DNA of 64,000 bases from Pseudomonadales bacterium (GTDB lineage: Bacteria > Pseudomonadota > Gammaproteobacteria > Pseudomonadales > UBA7434): contig JAOIUY010000007.1 in the NCBI GenBank assembly GCA_028223755.1, forward strand, positions 56,060 to 120,059. Reading direction: 5' to 3'. How positions within the stretch are numbered: position 1 is the first letter of the stretch; each line of letters opens with the position of its first letter. Of the stretch, positions 18,186-25,656 are shown piece by piece. The position numbers and the translations under genes are program-made. The notes below the pieces were generated by a model. That model was not told the DNA's origin. It saw nothing but the letters and a program-made list of their open reading frames with translations, and did not search any database.

Positions 18186-19535
18186 CTATTTAGCTTCGCT
18201 TTCTAACTTGTGCTCGAGGTAGTGAATGTTGACGCCGCCGCAGCGAAATTCTGTATCGCGAACCAATCTCTGATGCAGTGCGGTATTGGACTTGATGCCA
18301 TCAATAACTAGCTCATCTAAAGCGTTAGCCATACGCGTGAGCGCCGTGTCGCGATCGGGTGCGTAGGTGATAATTTTTGCGATCAAGGAATCGTAATGCG
18401 GAGGGACTTTATAGCCACTATATATGTGTGAGTCGACGCGCACGCCATTACCGCCAGGAGCATGGTAATGCTTAATTAAACCAGGGCTTGGCATAAAGGT
18501 ATCTGGATCTTCGGCGTTAATTCGGCACTCAATAGCATGACCGTTAAATTGAATATCATCTTGCGTCATTGATAACTTTTCGCCAGAGGCAATCATCAGC
18601 TGCTCTTTAACAATATCAACACCGGTAATCATTTCTGAAACTGGGTGCTCTACTTGGACGCGCGTATTCATTTCAATAAAGTAAAAGCCGCCGTCTTCAT
18701 ACAAAAATTCAAACGTACCTGCACCGCGATAACCAATTTGAATACAAGCATTGGTACAAGCCTCTGCTACTTCATTCCTTAAGTCATCAGGAATTAATGG
18801 TGCGGGTGCTTCTTCAATCACTTTTTGGTGGCGACGCTGAAGTGAGCAATCACGATCGCCTAAATGAATTGCTTGGCCTTGGCCATCAGCGAGTACTTGA
18901 ATTTCAACATGGCGTGGATTGCCAAGAAATTTTTCTAAATAAACGGTGTCATCACCAAATGCGGCTTTGGATTCTGCTTTAGTTAAAGCAATCGAACTAA
19001 TTAAGCTCGCTTCTTCTTCAACCACTCGCATTCCTCGACCACCACCGCCTGCAGCTGCTTTGATAATCACGGGGTAACCAATTTTATTGGCAACACTCAT
19101 TGAGCGTGCAGCATCATCGGTAAGAGGGCCGTTTGAACCTGGCACGGTAGGCACGCCTGCTTTTTGCATTTGTTCAATTGCAGCAACTTTGTCACCCATA
19201 ACGCGGATCACATCGGCTGTTGGACCAATAAATTTAAAGCCACTTTTTTCTACTTGCTCAGCAAAATCAGCGTTTTCCGCTAGAAAACCATAGCCCGGAT
19301 GAATAGCATCGGCGTTGGTAACTTCGGCGGCACTAATAATAGCGTGACTGCTGAGATAACTGCTGGAAGAGGGAGCGGGTCCTATACAGACAGCTTCGTC
19401 GGCGAGACGAACGTGCATTAGATCAGCATCGGCCTTACTGTGAACGGCAACGGTTTTAATGCCGAGTTCACGACAAGCGCGAAGTATTCTTAATGCGATT
19501 TCACCGCGATTGGCGATAACGACTTTGTTTAGCAT
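18186..19535 (-). CDS. accC: Biotin carboxylase subunit of acetyl-CoA carboxylase
   Basis: ATP-dependent carboxylation of biotin on AccB, first half-reaction of fatty-acid synthesis. 449 residues as expected. Biotin-carboxylase N-domain with [18 protein letters not shown], an ATP-grasp with [14 protein letters not shown], a [19 protein letters not shown] stretch, the [13 protein letters not shown] loop, [12 protein letters not shown] and the C-terminal lid. It follows accB after a 115-base spacer that contains a nested hairpin, rather than the very short gap found in E. coli. Confidence 0.98.
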   Translation of the reverse strand: MLNKVVIANRGEIALRILRACRELGIKTVAVHSKADADLMHVRLADEAVCIGPAPSSSSYLSSHAIISAAEVTNADAIHPGYGFLAENADFAEQVEKSGFKFIGPTADVIRVMGDKVAAIEQMQKAGVPTVPGSNGPLTDDAARSMSVANKIGYPVIIKAAAGGGGRGMRVVEEEASLISSIALTKAESKAAFGDDTVYLEKFLGNPRHVEIQVLADGQGQAIHLGDRDCSLQRRHQKVIEEAPAPLIPDDLRNEVAEACTNACIQIGYRGAGTFEFLYEDGGFYFIEMNTRVQVEHPVSEMITGVDIVKEQLMIASGEKLSMTQDDIQFNGHAIECRINAEDPDTFMPSPGLIKHYHAPGGNGVRVDSHIYSGYKVPPHYDSLIAKIITYAPDRDTALTRMANALDELVIDGIKSNTALHQRLVRDTEFRCGGVNIHYLEHKLESEAK

Positions 19536-19584
19536 GGTGATGAATCCTGTGAGTCACTGGCAATGGAATGCATAATCAAGTTAG

Positions 19585-19631
19585 GCGCTTAAAAGAAAAA
19601 TGGCGTTTGCGATCGCCACTAATTTAAGCGC
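19585..19631 (-). promoter_or_regulatory. Nested hairpin between accB and accC
   Basis: A perfect 9-bp outer stem (19585-19593 with 19623-19631, GCGCTTAAA and its complement) encloses an inner TGGCG/CGCCA stem. On the minus strand the inner stem is followed by a T-rich run. It could act as a leaky terminator or a processing/stability element that sets the AccB:AccC ratio. This is inference from structure alone. Confidence 0.45.
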
Positions 19632-19650
19632 TATGTTAAGCATTACCGAC

Positions 19651-20109
19651 TTAAGAAATAATAATTAGCTGTTGATCAAACTCGACAGGTTCGCCATCTT
19701 TAACCAAGATAGCTTCTACTACGCCCGATTGGTCAGCTTCGATTTGATTCATCATTTTCATCGCTTCAACGATGCAGACAACATCACCTTTATTAACACT
19801 TTGGCCTACGGTCACAAATGCTGGCGTTTCAGGCGAGGGCGCTTGATAGAAAGTCCCGACCATTGGTGAGCAAATCGCATGGCCAGCTGGCGCAGCACTT
19901 TCACTTGGCGCTGCCGCTGGAGCGGAAGGCGCTGCGGGGGCAGCTACAGGTGCAGCAGCAATGGTTGCGGGCGCTGGCGCGGCAACCATTTGCACTGAAT
20001 TACCACCACGGCTAATGCGAACTGATTCTTCACCTTCTTTGATTTCAATTTCTTGGACGTTGGATTCTTCCAACAGCTCAATCAGTTTTTTAACTTTTCT
20101 AATATCCAT
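19651..20109 (-). CDS. accB: Biotin carboxyl carrier protein
   Basis: Carries CO2 on biotin between biotin carboxylase and carboxyltransferase. 152 residues: N-terminal ~35 residues ([16 protein letters not shown]), an Ala/Pro-rich flexible linker (~43-75), and a biotinyl domain with [13 protein letters not shown], Lys118 being the biotin site. The thumb segment [14 protein letters not shown] typical of bacterial BCCP is present. It lies between aroQ and accC in the common aroQ-accB-accC order. Confidence 0.97.
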   Translation of the reverse strand: MDIRKVKKLIELLEESNVQEIEIKEGEESVRISRGGNSVQMVAAPAPATIAAAPVAAPAAPSAPAAAPSESAAPAGHAICSPMVGTFYQAPSPETPAFVTVGQSVNKGDVVCIVEAMKMMNQIEADQSGVVEAILVKDGEPVEFDQQLIIIS

Positions 20110-20184
20110 AATAGGCTCTCGATTAATTAGATAGGTATTGCTGATATTTTTAGTTCAGCAAATAAAGGTTTAATAGGTGTGTTA

Positions 20185-20625
20185 TCAATCCACTTTGAGT
20201 TGGTTGATAGCAGCGCTTAAAGCAAGCTCGTAGCTTTTGGCGCCCAGTCCTGAGATAACGCCTACCGCAACGTCTGATAAAAACGACGTATGTCTAAAGG
20301 TTTCTCGGGAGTAAATATTCGATAAGTGCACTTCAATAAACGGGATTTCAACGCCAAGCAAGGCATCTCGCAGCGCCACACTGGTATGCGTTAAAGCCGC
20401 AGGGTTGATAATAATAAAGTCGGTGTTTTCACGCGCTTGGTGAATACGTTCAACTAGCTCTACTTCGGCGTTGCTCTGCATGGTGTCTATCTGGCAGCCG
20501 TGTTCTTGGCCAATAGCGACTAACCGCTGATGGATGTCATCAAGCGTATCGGTGCCGTATTGCTCCGGTTCACGGGTGCCGAGCAGGTTGAGATTGGGGC
20601 CGTTGAGTACAAGAATTGTTGGCAT
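20185..20625 (-). CDS. aroQ: 3-dehydroquinate dehydratase, type II
   Basis: Third step of the shikimate pathway, anti elimination of water from 3-dehydroquinate. 146 residues, normal for type II. Diagnostic blocks: [20 protein letters not shown] with the active-site Asn and Arg and the catalytic Tyr22, [31 protein letters not shown] and [15 protein letters not shown] with the catalytic His. First gene of the aroQ-accB-accC-prmA run; its promoter should lie in 20626-20802. Confidence 0.97.
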   Translation of the reverse strand: MPTILVLNGPNLNLLGTREPEQYGTDTLDDIHQRLVAIGQEHGCQIDTMQSNAEVELVERIHQARENTDFIIINPAALTHTSVALRDALLGVEIPFIEVHLSNIYSRETFRHTSFLSDVAVGVISGLGAKSYELALSAAINQLKVD

Positions 20626-20802
20626 CGTCTTAAAACAACCTCGATCTATAGGCTAAAAGGATAATGAGCAGATGTTTACTCGATGAAGGGCATGCTAGGG
20701 ACTTAATAGAGTGATTGCAAGCGAGATTATGCGGGATGGCCGAATTTAGCGACAATTGACGCTATTTCAGCTTTTTTTACAGACATTTTTTACAGTTAGT
20801 GC

Positions 20803-21330
20803 CTATGGCAACTGGATTTGACGTGTTTGTACAGGGTAGCAAAGGCCGGCTTCGGCACAACCTTGGTATTGGATGCTGAGTTGACGCTGATTGACGGAGC
20901 CATCGGTATGACTGGCGAGTGCTTTGATTTGCTCCATTGGCAGTTGGGCGGTGGCTTGATAATAATAGATTTGGACAGGGCCAAAGTAATCATCAGTAGT
21001 TTTAATGCCTTGGCTGAACAGCGTCTGGGCTGTCAGTGGTATTTGCTTGATGCTGCCGTCGCTGTGGGTGATATCAATCGCTACTGAAAAGGCATGACGG
21101 TAAAGATAGTGCTCGGGCGCGATAATCCATACCAGTGTGGCGCTATCGTCATCGCTATTGAGCGAAAAAGTAAACGCGTCATCAACGGGTAAAAAGGCTG
21201 TTGCCTCTGATAAGCCAACACTTTTCAATGGTTTATTGGCATCACTTTCCAAGCCGCCAGCCGCTGAATTTAAGGCTAATGGTAATGAGGCCAATATTAA
21301 TAGAAAGGAAAGTGTCAGATGATTCGTCAT
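20803..21330 (-). CDS. Stand-alone N-terminal domain of DsbD
   Basis: 175 residues: a signal peptide (LTLSFLLILASLPLALNSA) followed by a single nDsbD domain. Recognisable: FLPVDDAFTFS, IIAPEHYLYRH, DDYFGPVQIYY and YQGCAEAGLCYP with both redox cysteines. In full DsbD this periplasmic domain is followed by eight membrane helices and a thioredoxin-like domain; here a TAG stop ends the frame right after the domain and only ~180 non-coding bases separate it from aroQ. dsbD occupies this position in Pseudomonas, so I infer the gene was shortened or replaced. Whether another DsbD core exists elsewhere in the genome is unknown. Confidence 0.8.
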   Translation of the reverse strand: MTNHLTLSFLLILASLPLALNSAAGGLESDANKPLKSVGLSEATAFLPVDDAFTFSLNSDDDSATLVWIIAPEHYLYRHAFSVAIDITHSDGSIKQIPLTAQTLFSQGIKTTDDYFGPVQIYYYQATAQLPMEQIKALASHTDGSVNQRQLSIQYQGCAEAGLCYPVQTRQIQLP

Positions 21331-21649
21331 TATTTTAATGTCTCAACTATTTCAGCTATCTAATCAATCTTAATGTCTGAGCCGCGAGAAGCGGTCTACT
21401 GTGGGTTTATTTTAGCGCGGTTTAGTGCTGCCTGCCGGTTTTCTGTAGTTTCTCTTTATAAGGTTATAGAGCTAGTTACGCAGCTAGCTATAAGACGAGT
21501 TATGGTGCTAGCTTCTTTTGCCTAGTTTTTGACTAGGGTCTACGGCAATAATTCCATCCGTCATCGAATCAGCGCGCATCGTAGACCAGCAATGTTATAG
21601 TGTCAGCAACGCTATATTGTGTAGAAAATATCCATTGGAGTATTAAATT
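21331..21649. other. Divergent spacer between nDsbD and copper-chaperone genes
   Basis: About 320 bases with no coding frame. CTAG-containing words recur around 21470-21540 but do not form a clean repeat. It should hold promoters for both divergent genes; no operator was recognised. Confidence 0.45.
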
Positions 21650-22105
21650 TTGTCGAGAATCAGCTATTTTTCCAGCCTATTCGCTTTGTGCGTTTTGTTA
21701 ATCAATGTTGCACCTCTGTCTCAAGCCAATGAGCAGGCTTCGCCATTGATGGTGAGTGAGGCCTATTTTCGATTAATGCCTCCTGGTCGCTCAATGTCTG
21801 CGGCTTATATGAACCTAGAAAATACCAGCGGTGAATCGCAAACATTAATCGGATTGCGTTCCGATAGTGCGGCCAATGTTGAGCTTCACGAGCATTCCCA
21901 TGTCAATGGCATGATGCGTATGCGAAAAGTGGATCAATTGAATATTGCCGATGGTGAATCGGTGACGCTCGAACCCGGTGGTTACCATTTGATGTTGTTT
22001 GGTTTACAGGCAGGCTTAGGCTTAGATGATACGATTGATATTGAGTTGCAACTTGCCTCAGGTCAGTCTGTCCTTGTTAACTTCAAAGCTAGATCATTAA
22101 AGTAG
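21650..22105 (+). CDS. Periplasmic copper chaperone, PCu(A)C family
   Basis: Binds Cu(I) and helps deliver copper to cytochrome oxidase. 151 residues with a signal peptide (hydrophobic residues ~7-22, cleavage after SQA) and one PCuAC beta-sandwich. The metal motif H-M-x-M-H-x-M pattern is present: ELHEHSHVNGMMRMRKV followed by the PGGYHLMLFGL block. The start codon appears to be TTG at 21650, with GGAG about ten bases upstream. A DUF2333 gene follows 22 bases later on the same strand. Confidence 0.87.
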   Translation: MSRISYFSSLFALCVLLINVAPLSQANEQASPLMVSEAYFRLMPPGRSMSAAYMNLENTSGESQTLIGLRSDSAANVELHEHSHVNGMMRMRKVDQLNIADGESVTLEPGGYHLMLFGLQAGLGLDDTIDIELQLASGQSVLVNFKARSLK

Positions 22106-22127
22106 TACTTTTATACGTTCGCGATGA

Positions 22128-23246
22128 ATGAGTAGCACAAGCAATACAAATACAGTGAGAAATGAACGACTGATGGATATGTTTGACCGTATCAAAATGA
22201 CCAAAGAAGATATGGCCGATTGGTGGGATAGTGGTTTTATTCCTCGCGCCATAGGTGTTTCTTTGGTGCTATATCTCCTTATCTGTACGATTTTAGCCTT
22301 TATGTGGTCGGGCGAGCCCAGTCAGTTTGATGTTGTTGAGCGCGCGGCGAAAACGAAAAGTAGTGTCGTAAGTAGTATTGGAAATAATGCTGACCAGCAG
22401 CAGGCTGTGGTGACAGGTTCAACCACGGCGACGGCTTTGATCGAAGTAGCTAACACGATGATGGATAAGCCCGGCGGTTTTTTATCTAACGATATTCTTC
22501 CTCCTGGCGCATTACTCGATAATATTCCTAGCTGGGAATTTGGTGTCTTGGTGCAGGTAAGAGATCTTGCTCGTGCGATGCGAGAAAATTTTAGTCGCTC
22601 CCAATCGCAATCCACCGAAGATATTGATCTAGCGATTGCCGAGCCACGGTTTAATTTTGATAACCAAAGTTGGATACTGCCGCGCTCCGAAGATGAATAC
22701 CAAGAGGGAATCGAATACACGCAAGCCTACTTGCTGCGTTTATCCGACCCTAACCAGAACGGTTCGCAGTTTTATGCGCGAGCGGATAACTTAAATGCTT
22801 GGTTAGCAACGGTTGAAACACGGTTGGGCAGTTTATCGCAGCGCTTAAGTGCCAGTGTTGGCCAAAAGCGTTTAAATGTTGACTTAGCTGGCGAAGCAGC
22901 GGCAGGGCAATCGACCGCGGCGCCGCAAGAGATTGAAGTAAAGACCGCTTGGAATAAAATAGATAACGTCTTATTTGAGGCTAGAGGCACAACTTGGGCT
23001 TTGATTCATTTTTTAAAAGCTATCGAAGTTGATTTCGCTGATGTTTTAGAAAAGAAAAATGCTCGCGTTAGTGTGCAGCAAATTATTCGTGAACTTGAAT
23101 CGACACAGCAAGCTATTTGGAGCCCTGTAGTTCTTAATGGCAGCGGCTTTGGTTTGTTTGCGAATCACTCATTGGTTATGGCTTCTTATGTTTCGCGAGC
23201 GAATGCTGGCATTATCGATTTAAGGGAATTGTTGTCGAAAGGCTAA
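22128..23246 (+). CDS. DUF2333 family membrane protein
   Basis: 372 residues with one transmembrane helix at ~43-61 (GVSLVLYLLICTILAFMW) after a cytoplasmic start, then a large, probably periplasmic, helical region. Matches the DUF2333 family, of unknown function, through PGGFLSNDILPPGALLDNIPSW -like and FNFDNQSWILPRSEDEYQ segments and a C-terminal FEARGTTWALIHFLKAIEVD block. No catalytic motif is evident. It is 22 bases after the copper chaperone. A short ORF begins one base after its stop. Confidence 0.82.
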   Translation: MSSTSNTNTVRNERLMDMFDRIKMTKEDMADWWDSGFIPRAIGVSLVLYLLICTILAFMWSGEPSQFDVVERAAKTKSSVVSSIGNNADQQQAVVTGSTTATALIEVANTMMDKPGGFLSNDILPPGALLDNIPSWEFGVLVQVRDLARAMRENFSRSQSQSTEDIDLAIAEPRFNFDNQSWILPRSEDEYQEGIEYTQAYLLRLSDPNQNGSQFYARADNLNAWLATVETRLGSLSQRLSASVGQKRLNVDLAGEAAAGQSTAAPQEIEVKTAWNKIDNVLFEARGTTWALIHFLKAIEVDFADVLEKKNARVSVQQIIRELESTQQAIWSPVVLNGSGFGLFANHSLVMASYVSRANAGIIDLRELLSKG

Positions 23247-23247
23247 A

Positions 23248-23364
23248 ATGCAACCAATACCTAGATATAATTGGCTTAGAAGACGTTTTTATCGCCCAAT
23301 ATTGGAACCGTTAGAATGTTCGACTAGTATTAATCAATTACATACAGAAACACTTAAACACTAA
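23248..23364 (+). CDS. Possible 38-codon small ORF with aromatic-rich start, upstream of DAHP synthase
   Basis: An ATG one base after the DUF2333 stop has AAAGG five bases ahead, so initiation is plausible. The product would be 38 residues beginning MQPIPRYNWLRRRFYRPILE, with Tyr, Trp, Phe and Tyr among the first 15 and four Arg, and ends 34 bases before the DAHP synthase start. It could be a leader peptide sensing aromatic amino acids or a small basic protein. No terminator/antiterminator pair is obvious between it and the enzyme gene; a perfect CCAATATTGG palindrome lies within it. Reality is uncertain. Confidence 0.4.
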   Translation: MQPIPRYNWLRRRFYRPILEPLECSTSINQLHTETLKH

Positions 23365-23398
23365 ACAAACATCTCACATTAAAAAGAGTACTAAAAAC

Positions 23399-24457
23399 GT
23401 GAATCATCAAACAGACGACCTCCGCATTGATCAAATTATGGAGTTGCTACCACCGGTAGCACTAATGGAGCGCTATCCGCTTTCGGATACTGCAGCGACT
23501 ACGGTTATTGATTCGCGTCAAGCGATTCATAATATCTTAACTGATAAAGACGACCGTCTATTGGTCATTGTGGGACCCTGTTCTATTCATGATACTGAAG
23601 CGGCTATAGAGTATGCGGCGAAGCTTAAAAAACTACGCGAACAGTATGCCGGTGAATTAGAAGTTGTTATGCGAGTGTATTTTGAAAAGCCAAGAACCAC
23701 TGTCGGCTGGAAAGGCTTGATCAACGATCCTCATATGGATGGTAGCTTTAAGATTAATGAAGGCTTGCGTATTGCGCGCGAGTTGCTGTGTCATATCAAT
23801 GATATGGGCTTACCAACAGCGGGCGAGTTTTTAGATGTGATTTCGCCACAGTATGTTGCCGACCTAACGAGTTGGGGTGCCATTGGAGCGCGTACAACTG
23901 AATCACAAGTTCATAGAGAATTATCATCGGGTCTTTCATGTCCGGTTGGATTTAAAAATGGCACCAATGGCAGTATTCGAATTGCTATTGATGGTATCGG
24001 CGCGGCAAATAATCCGCACCACTTTTTATCGGTGACTAAGTTTGGTCACTCGGCGATTATTGCGACCAAAGGTAATAAAGACTGCCATGTTATTTTACGC
24101 GGCGGTACCGAGCCTAATTACAGCGCTGAACATGTTAATGCGGCGTCTGAGCAATTAACGGCGGCGGGCGTGAACAGTAAAGTGATGGTCGACTTTAGCC
24201 ATGCGAATAGTAATAAACAGTTTAAACGTCAGATGGATGTCAGCACCGATGTTGCTGGTCAAATCGCAGGTGGCAACAACGCCTTATTCGGCGTAATGAT
24301 AGAGAGCCATTTAGTTGAAGGTCAGCAAAAAGTAGTGGAAGGGCAGCCACTCACATATGGCCAGAGTATTACTGATGCATGTATTGGTTGGGATGATACT
24401 GAAACAGCTTTAGCCCAATTGTCTGAAGCGGTTGTCGCAAGAAGATCTGCTAAATAG
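23399..24457 (+). CDS. aroG: 3-deoxy-7-phosphoheptulonate (DAHP) synthase, class I
   Basis: First step of the shikimate pathway, joining erythrose 4-phosphate and phosphoenolpyruvate. 352 residues of the AroF/G/H type: LLVIVGPCSIHDTEAAIEYA, VMRVYFEKPRTTVGWKGLI, GEFLDVISPQYVADL, GARTTESQVHREL, SCPVGFKNGT and VMVDFSHANSNK with metal and substrate ligands. The start is GTG at 23399, with a weak AGAG ahead. Which aromatic amino acid inhibits it cannot be decided by eye. It ends in a strong shared terminator. Confidence 0.95.
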   Translation: MNHQTDDLRIDQIMELLPPVALMERYPLSDTAATTVIDSRQAIHNILTDKDDRLLVIVGPCSIHDTEAAIEYAAKLKKLREQYAGELEVVMRVYFEKPRTTVGWKGLINDPHMDGSFKINEGLRIARELLCHINDMGLPTAGEFLDVISPQYVADLTSWGAIGARTTESQVHRELSSGLSCPVGFKNGTNGSIRIAIDGIGAANNPHHFLSVTKFGHSAIIATKGNKDCHVILRGGTEPNYSAEHVNAASEQLTAAGVNSKVMVDFSHANSNKQFKRQMDVSTDVAGQIAGGNNALFGVMIESHLVEGQQKVVEGQPLTYGQSITDACIGWDDTETALAQLSEAVVARRSAK

Positions 24458-24492
24458 AAAAGATGTATAAGAACGATATATAGAAACGTTAG

Positions 24493-24523
24493 ATAAAAGC
24501 CGCATTCTCAATGCGGCTTTTAT
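24493..24523. terminator. Bidirectional intrinsic terminator
   Basis: Perfect 14-bp stem ATAAAAGCCGCATT with a CTC loop; the arms end in A and T runs. It lies between the convergent DAHP synthase and PfkB kinase genes and can serve both. Confidence 0.88.
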
Positions 24524-24537
24524 CCGTTGTTTTATTG

Positions 24538-25530
24538 CTAGCTAAACTCTTTGACTAGCGCTCGATAATCCTCGGCCGATAATCTTGGCCCATACTGCGA
24601 AACCACTTTAGCCGCGGCTAAACTTGCAAATTCACCGGCATCTTCATGCGTCATGGCATGTGTTATGCCGTAAAGATAAGCACCTGCAAACATATCACCG
24701 GCACCGTTAGTATCTACCGCCTCGACTTCTACACCGTCGATAGCAATTAACTCATCGCCATCATAAATAAGTGCACCCTTAGCACCTAGGGTGATGACAA
24801 ATTCATTAGCAACTTGTTTGATAGCCTCTATGGCATCACTAATAGTGTCAGCATTGGCAAAGCTTAACGCCTCATCCTTATTGCAAAAAACCAAGTCGAC
24901 CTTGTCGCCCATAATGGCTTTAACACCGTCGCCGAAGTGGGCAATGATGCCGGGGTCAGAAAAGCTAATAGCGATTTTAGTGCCGCTTTGTTGGGCAGCC
25001 TGTCTTGCCTGTATCGCCGCGGCGCGACCGCTATCAGAGGTGACTAAATAGCTTTCTATATATAAGTATTCTGAATCTGAAATGGCTTGCTCATCAAGCT
25101 CGCGGGTAGAGAAGGTTTCGCTAGCCCCCAAGAAAGTATTCATTGAACGTTCGGCATCGGGGGTGATTAATATCAGGCACTTTCCGGTCACACCATCTTC
25201 GGCAGCTACGCTGACCGTATCAACACCGGCATTGCGCATATCCTGCATATAAAAATCGCCATTCTCATCACTAGCGACCTTGCCACTAAAGAAAGTACGA
25301 CCGCCAAAATAGCTTGTTGCGATAATAGTATTACCAGCTGAGCCACCGCTGGCACGTTTAGAGTGAACCATATGATCTTCAAGATGCGTCAATAACTCCG
25401 ATTGACGAGCCTCATCAACCAGCGTCATCAAACCCTTATCAATTTGCATATTGGTTAAATCAGCGTCAGTTACATCTAACTCAGTATCAACTAATGCCGC
25501 ACCCATTCCATAAACGTGATATTTTTTCAT
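24538..25530 (-). CDS. PfkB-family sugar/nucleoside kinase, adenosine-kinase-like
   Basis: 330-residue ribokinase-fold kinase. Visible: N-terminal VYGMGAALVDTELDV, the first PfkB signature region GGSAGNTIIATSYFGG, and the C-terminal signature AVDTNGAGDMFAGAYLYG with the catalytic Asp and anion hole (~residue 270-287). Related gammaproteobacterial proteins are labelled adenosine kinase, but sequence alone does not fix the substrate. Stand-alone gene, divergent from mrcB and separated from it by a 15-bp repeat array. Confidence 0.85.
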   Translation of the reverse strand: MKKYHVYGMGAALVDTELDVTDADLTNMQIDKGLMTLVDEARQSELLTHLEDHMVHSKRASGGSAGNTIIATSYFGGRTFFSGKVASDENGDFYMQDMRNAGVDTVSVAAEDGVTGKCLILITPDAERSMNTFLGASETFSTRELDEQAISDSEYLYIESYLVTSDSGRAAAIQARQAAQQSGTKIAISFSDPGIIAHFGDGVKAIMGDKVDLVFCNKDEALSFANADTISDAIEAIKQVANEFVITLGAKGALIYDGDELIAIDGVEVEAVDTNGAGDMFAGAYLYGITHAMTHEDAGEFASLAAAKVVSQYGPRLSAEDYRALVKEFS

Positions 25531-25571
25531 CGTAATTACTAGCGTCTCCGATTATTCTGTTTATCTAGCTC

Positions 25572-25640
25572 GATAACATTATTATTTAATAACATTCTAT
25601 TCGATAGCATTCTATTCAATAACACTCTATTCATTAACAT
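25572..25640 (+). repeat. 15-bp imperfect tandem repeat upstream of mrcB
   Basis: Units at 25588-25602, 25603-25617 and 25618-25632 follow the pattern AATAACATTCTATTC, with a diverged unit before (from 25572) and a partial unit after. The array ends 17 bases before the mrcB start codon and overlaps the likely promoter region. Confidence 0.75.
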
Positions 25641-25656
25641 AGAAGCGACACCTTAA

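Noticed and set aside
21470..21540. CTAG-rich words in the nDsbD/PCuAC spacer
   Set aside because: Spacing and arms do not form a clean repeat or palindrome.
22322..22720. 132-residue minus-strand frame inside the DUF2333 gene
   Set aside because: Antisense shadow of a well-supported gene; no family resemblance or ribosome site.
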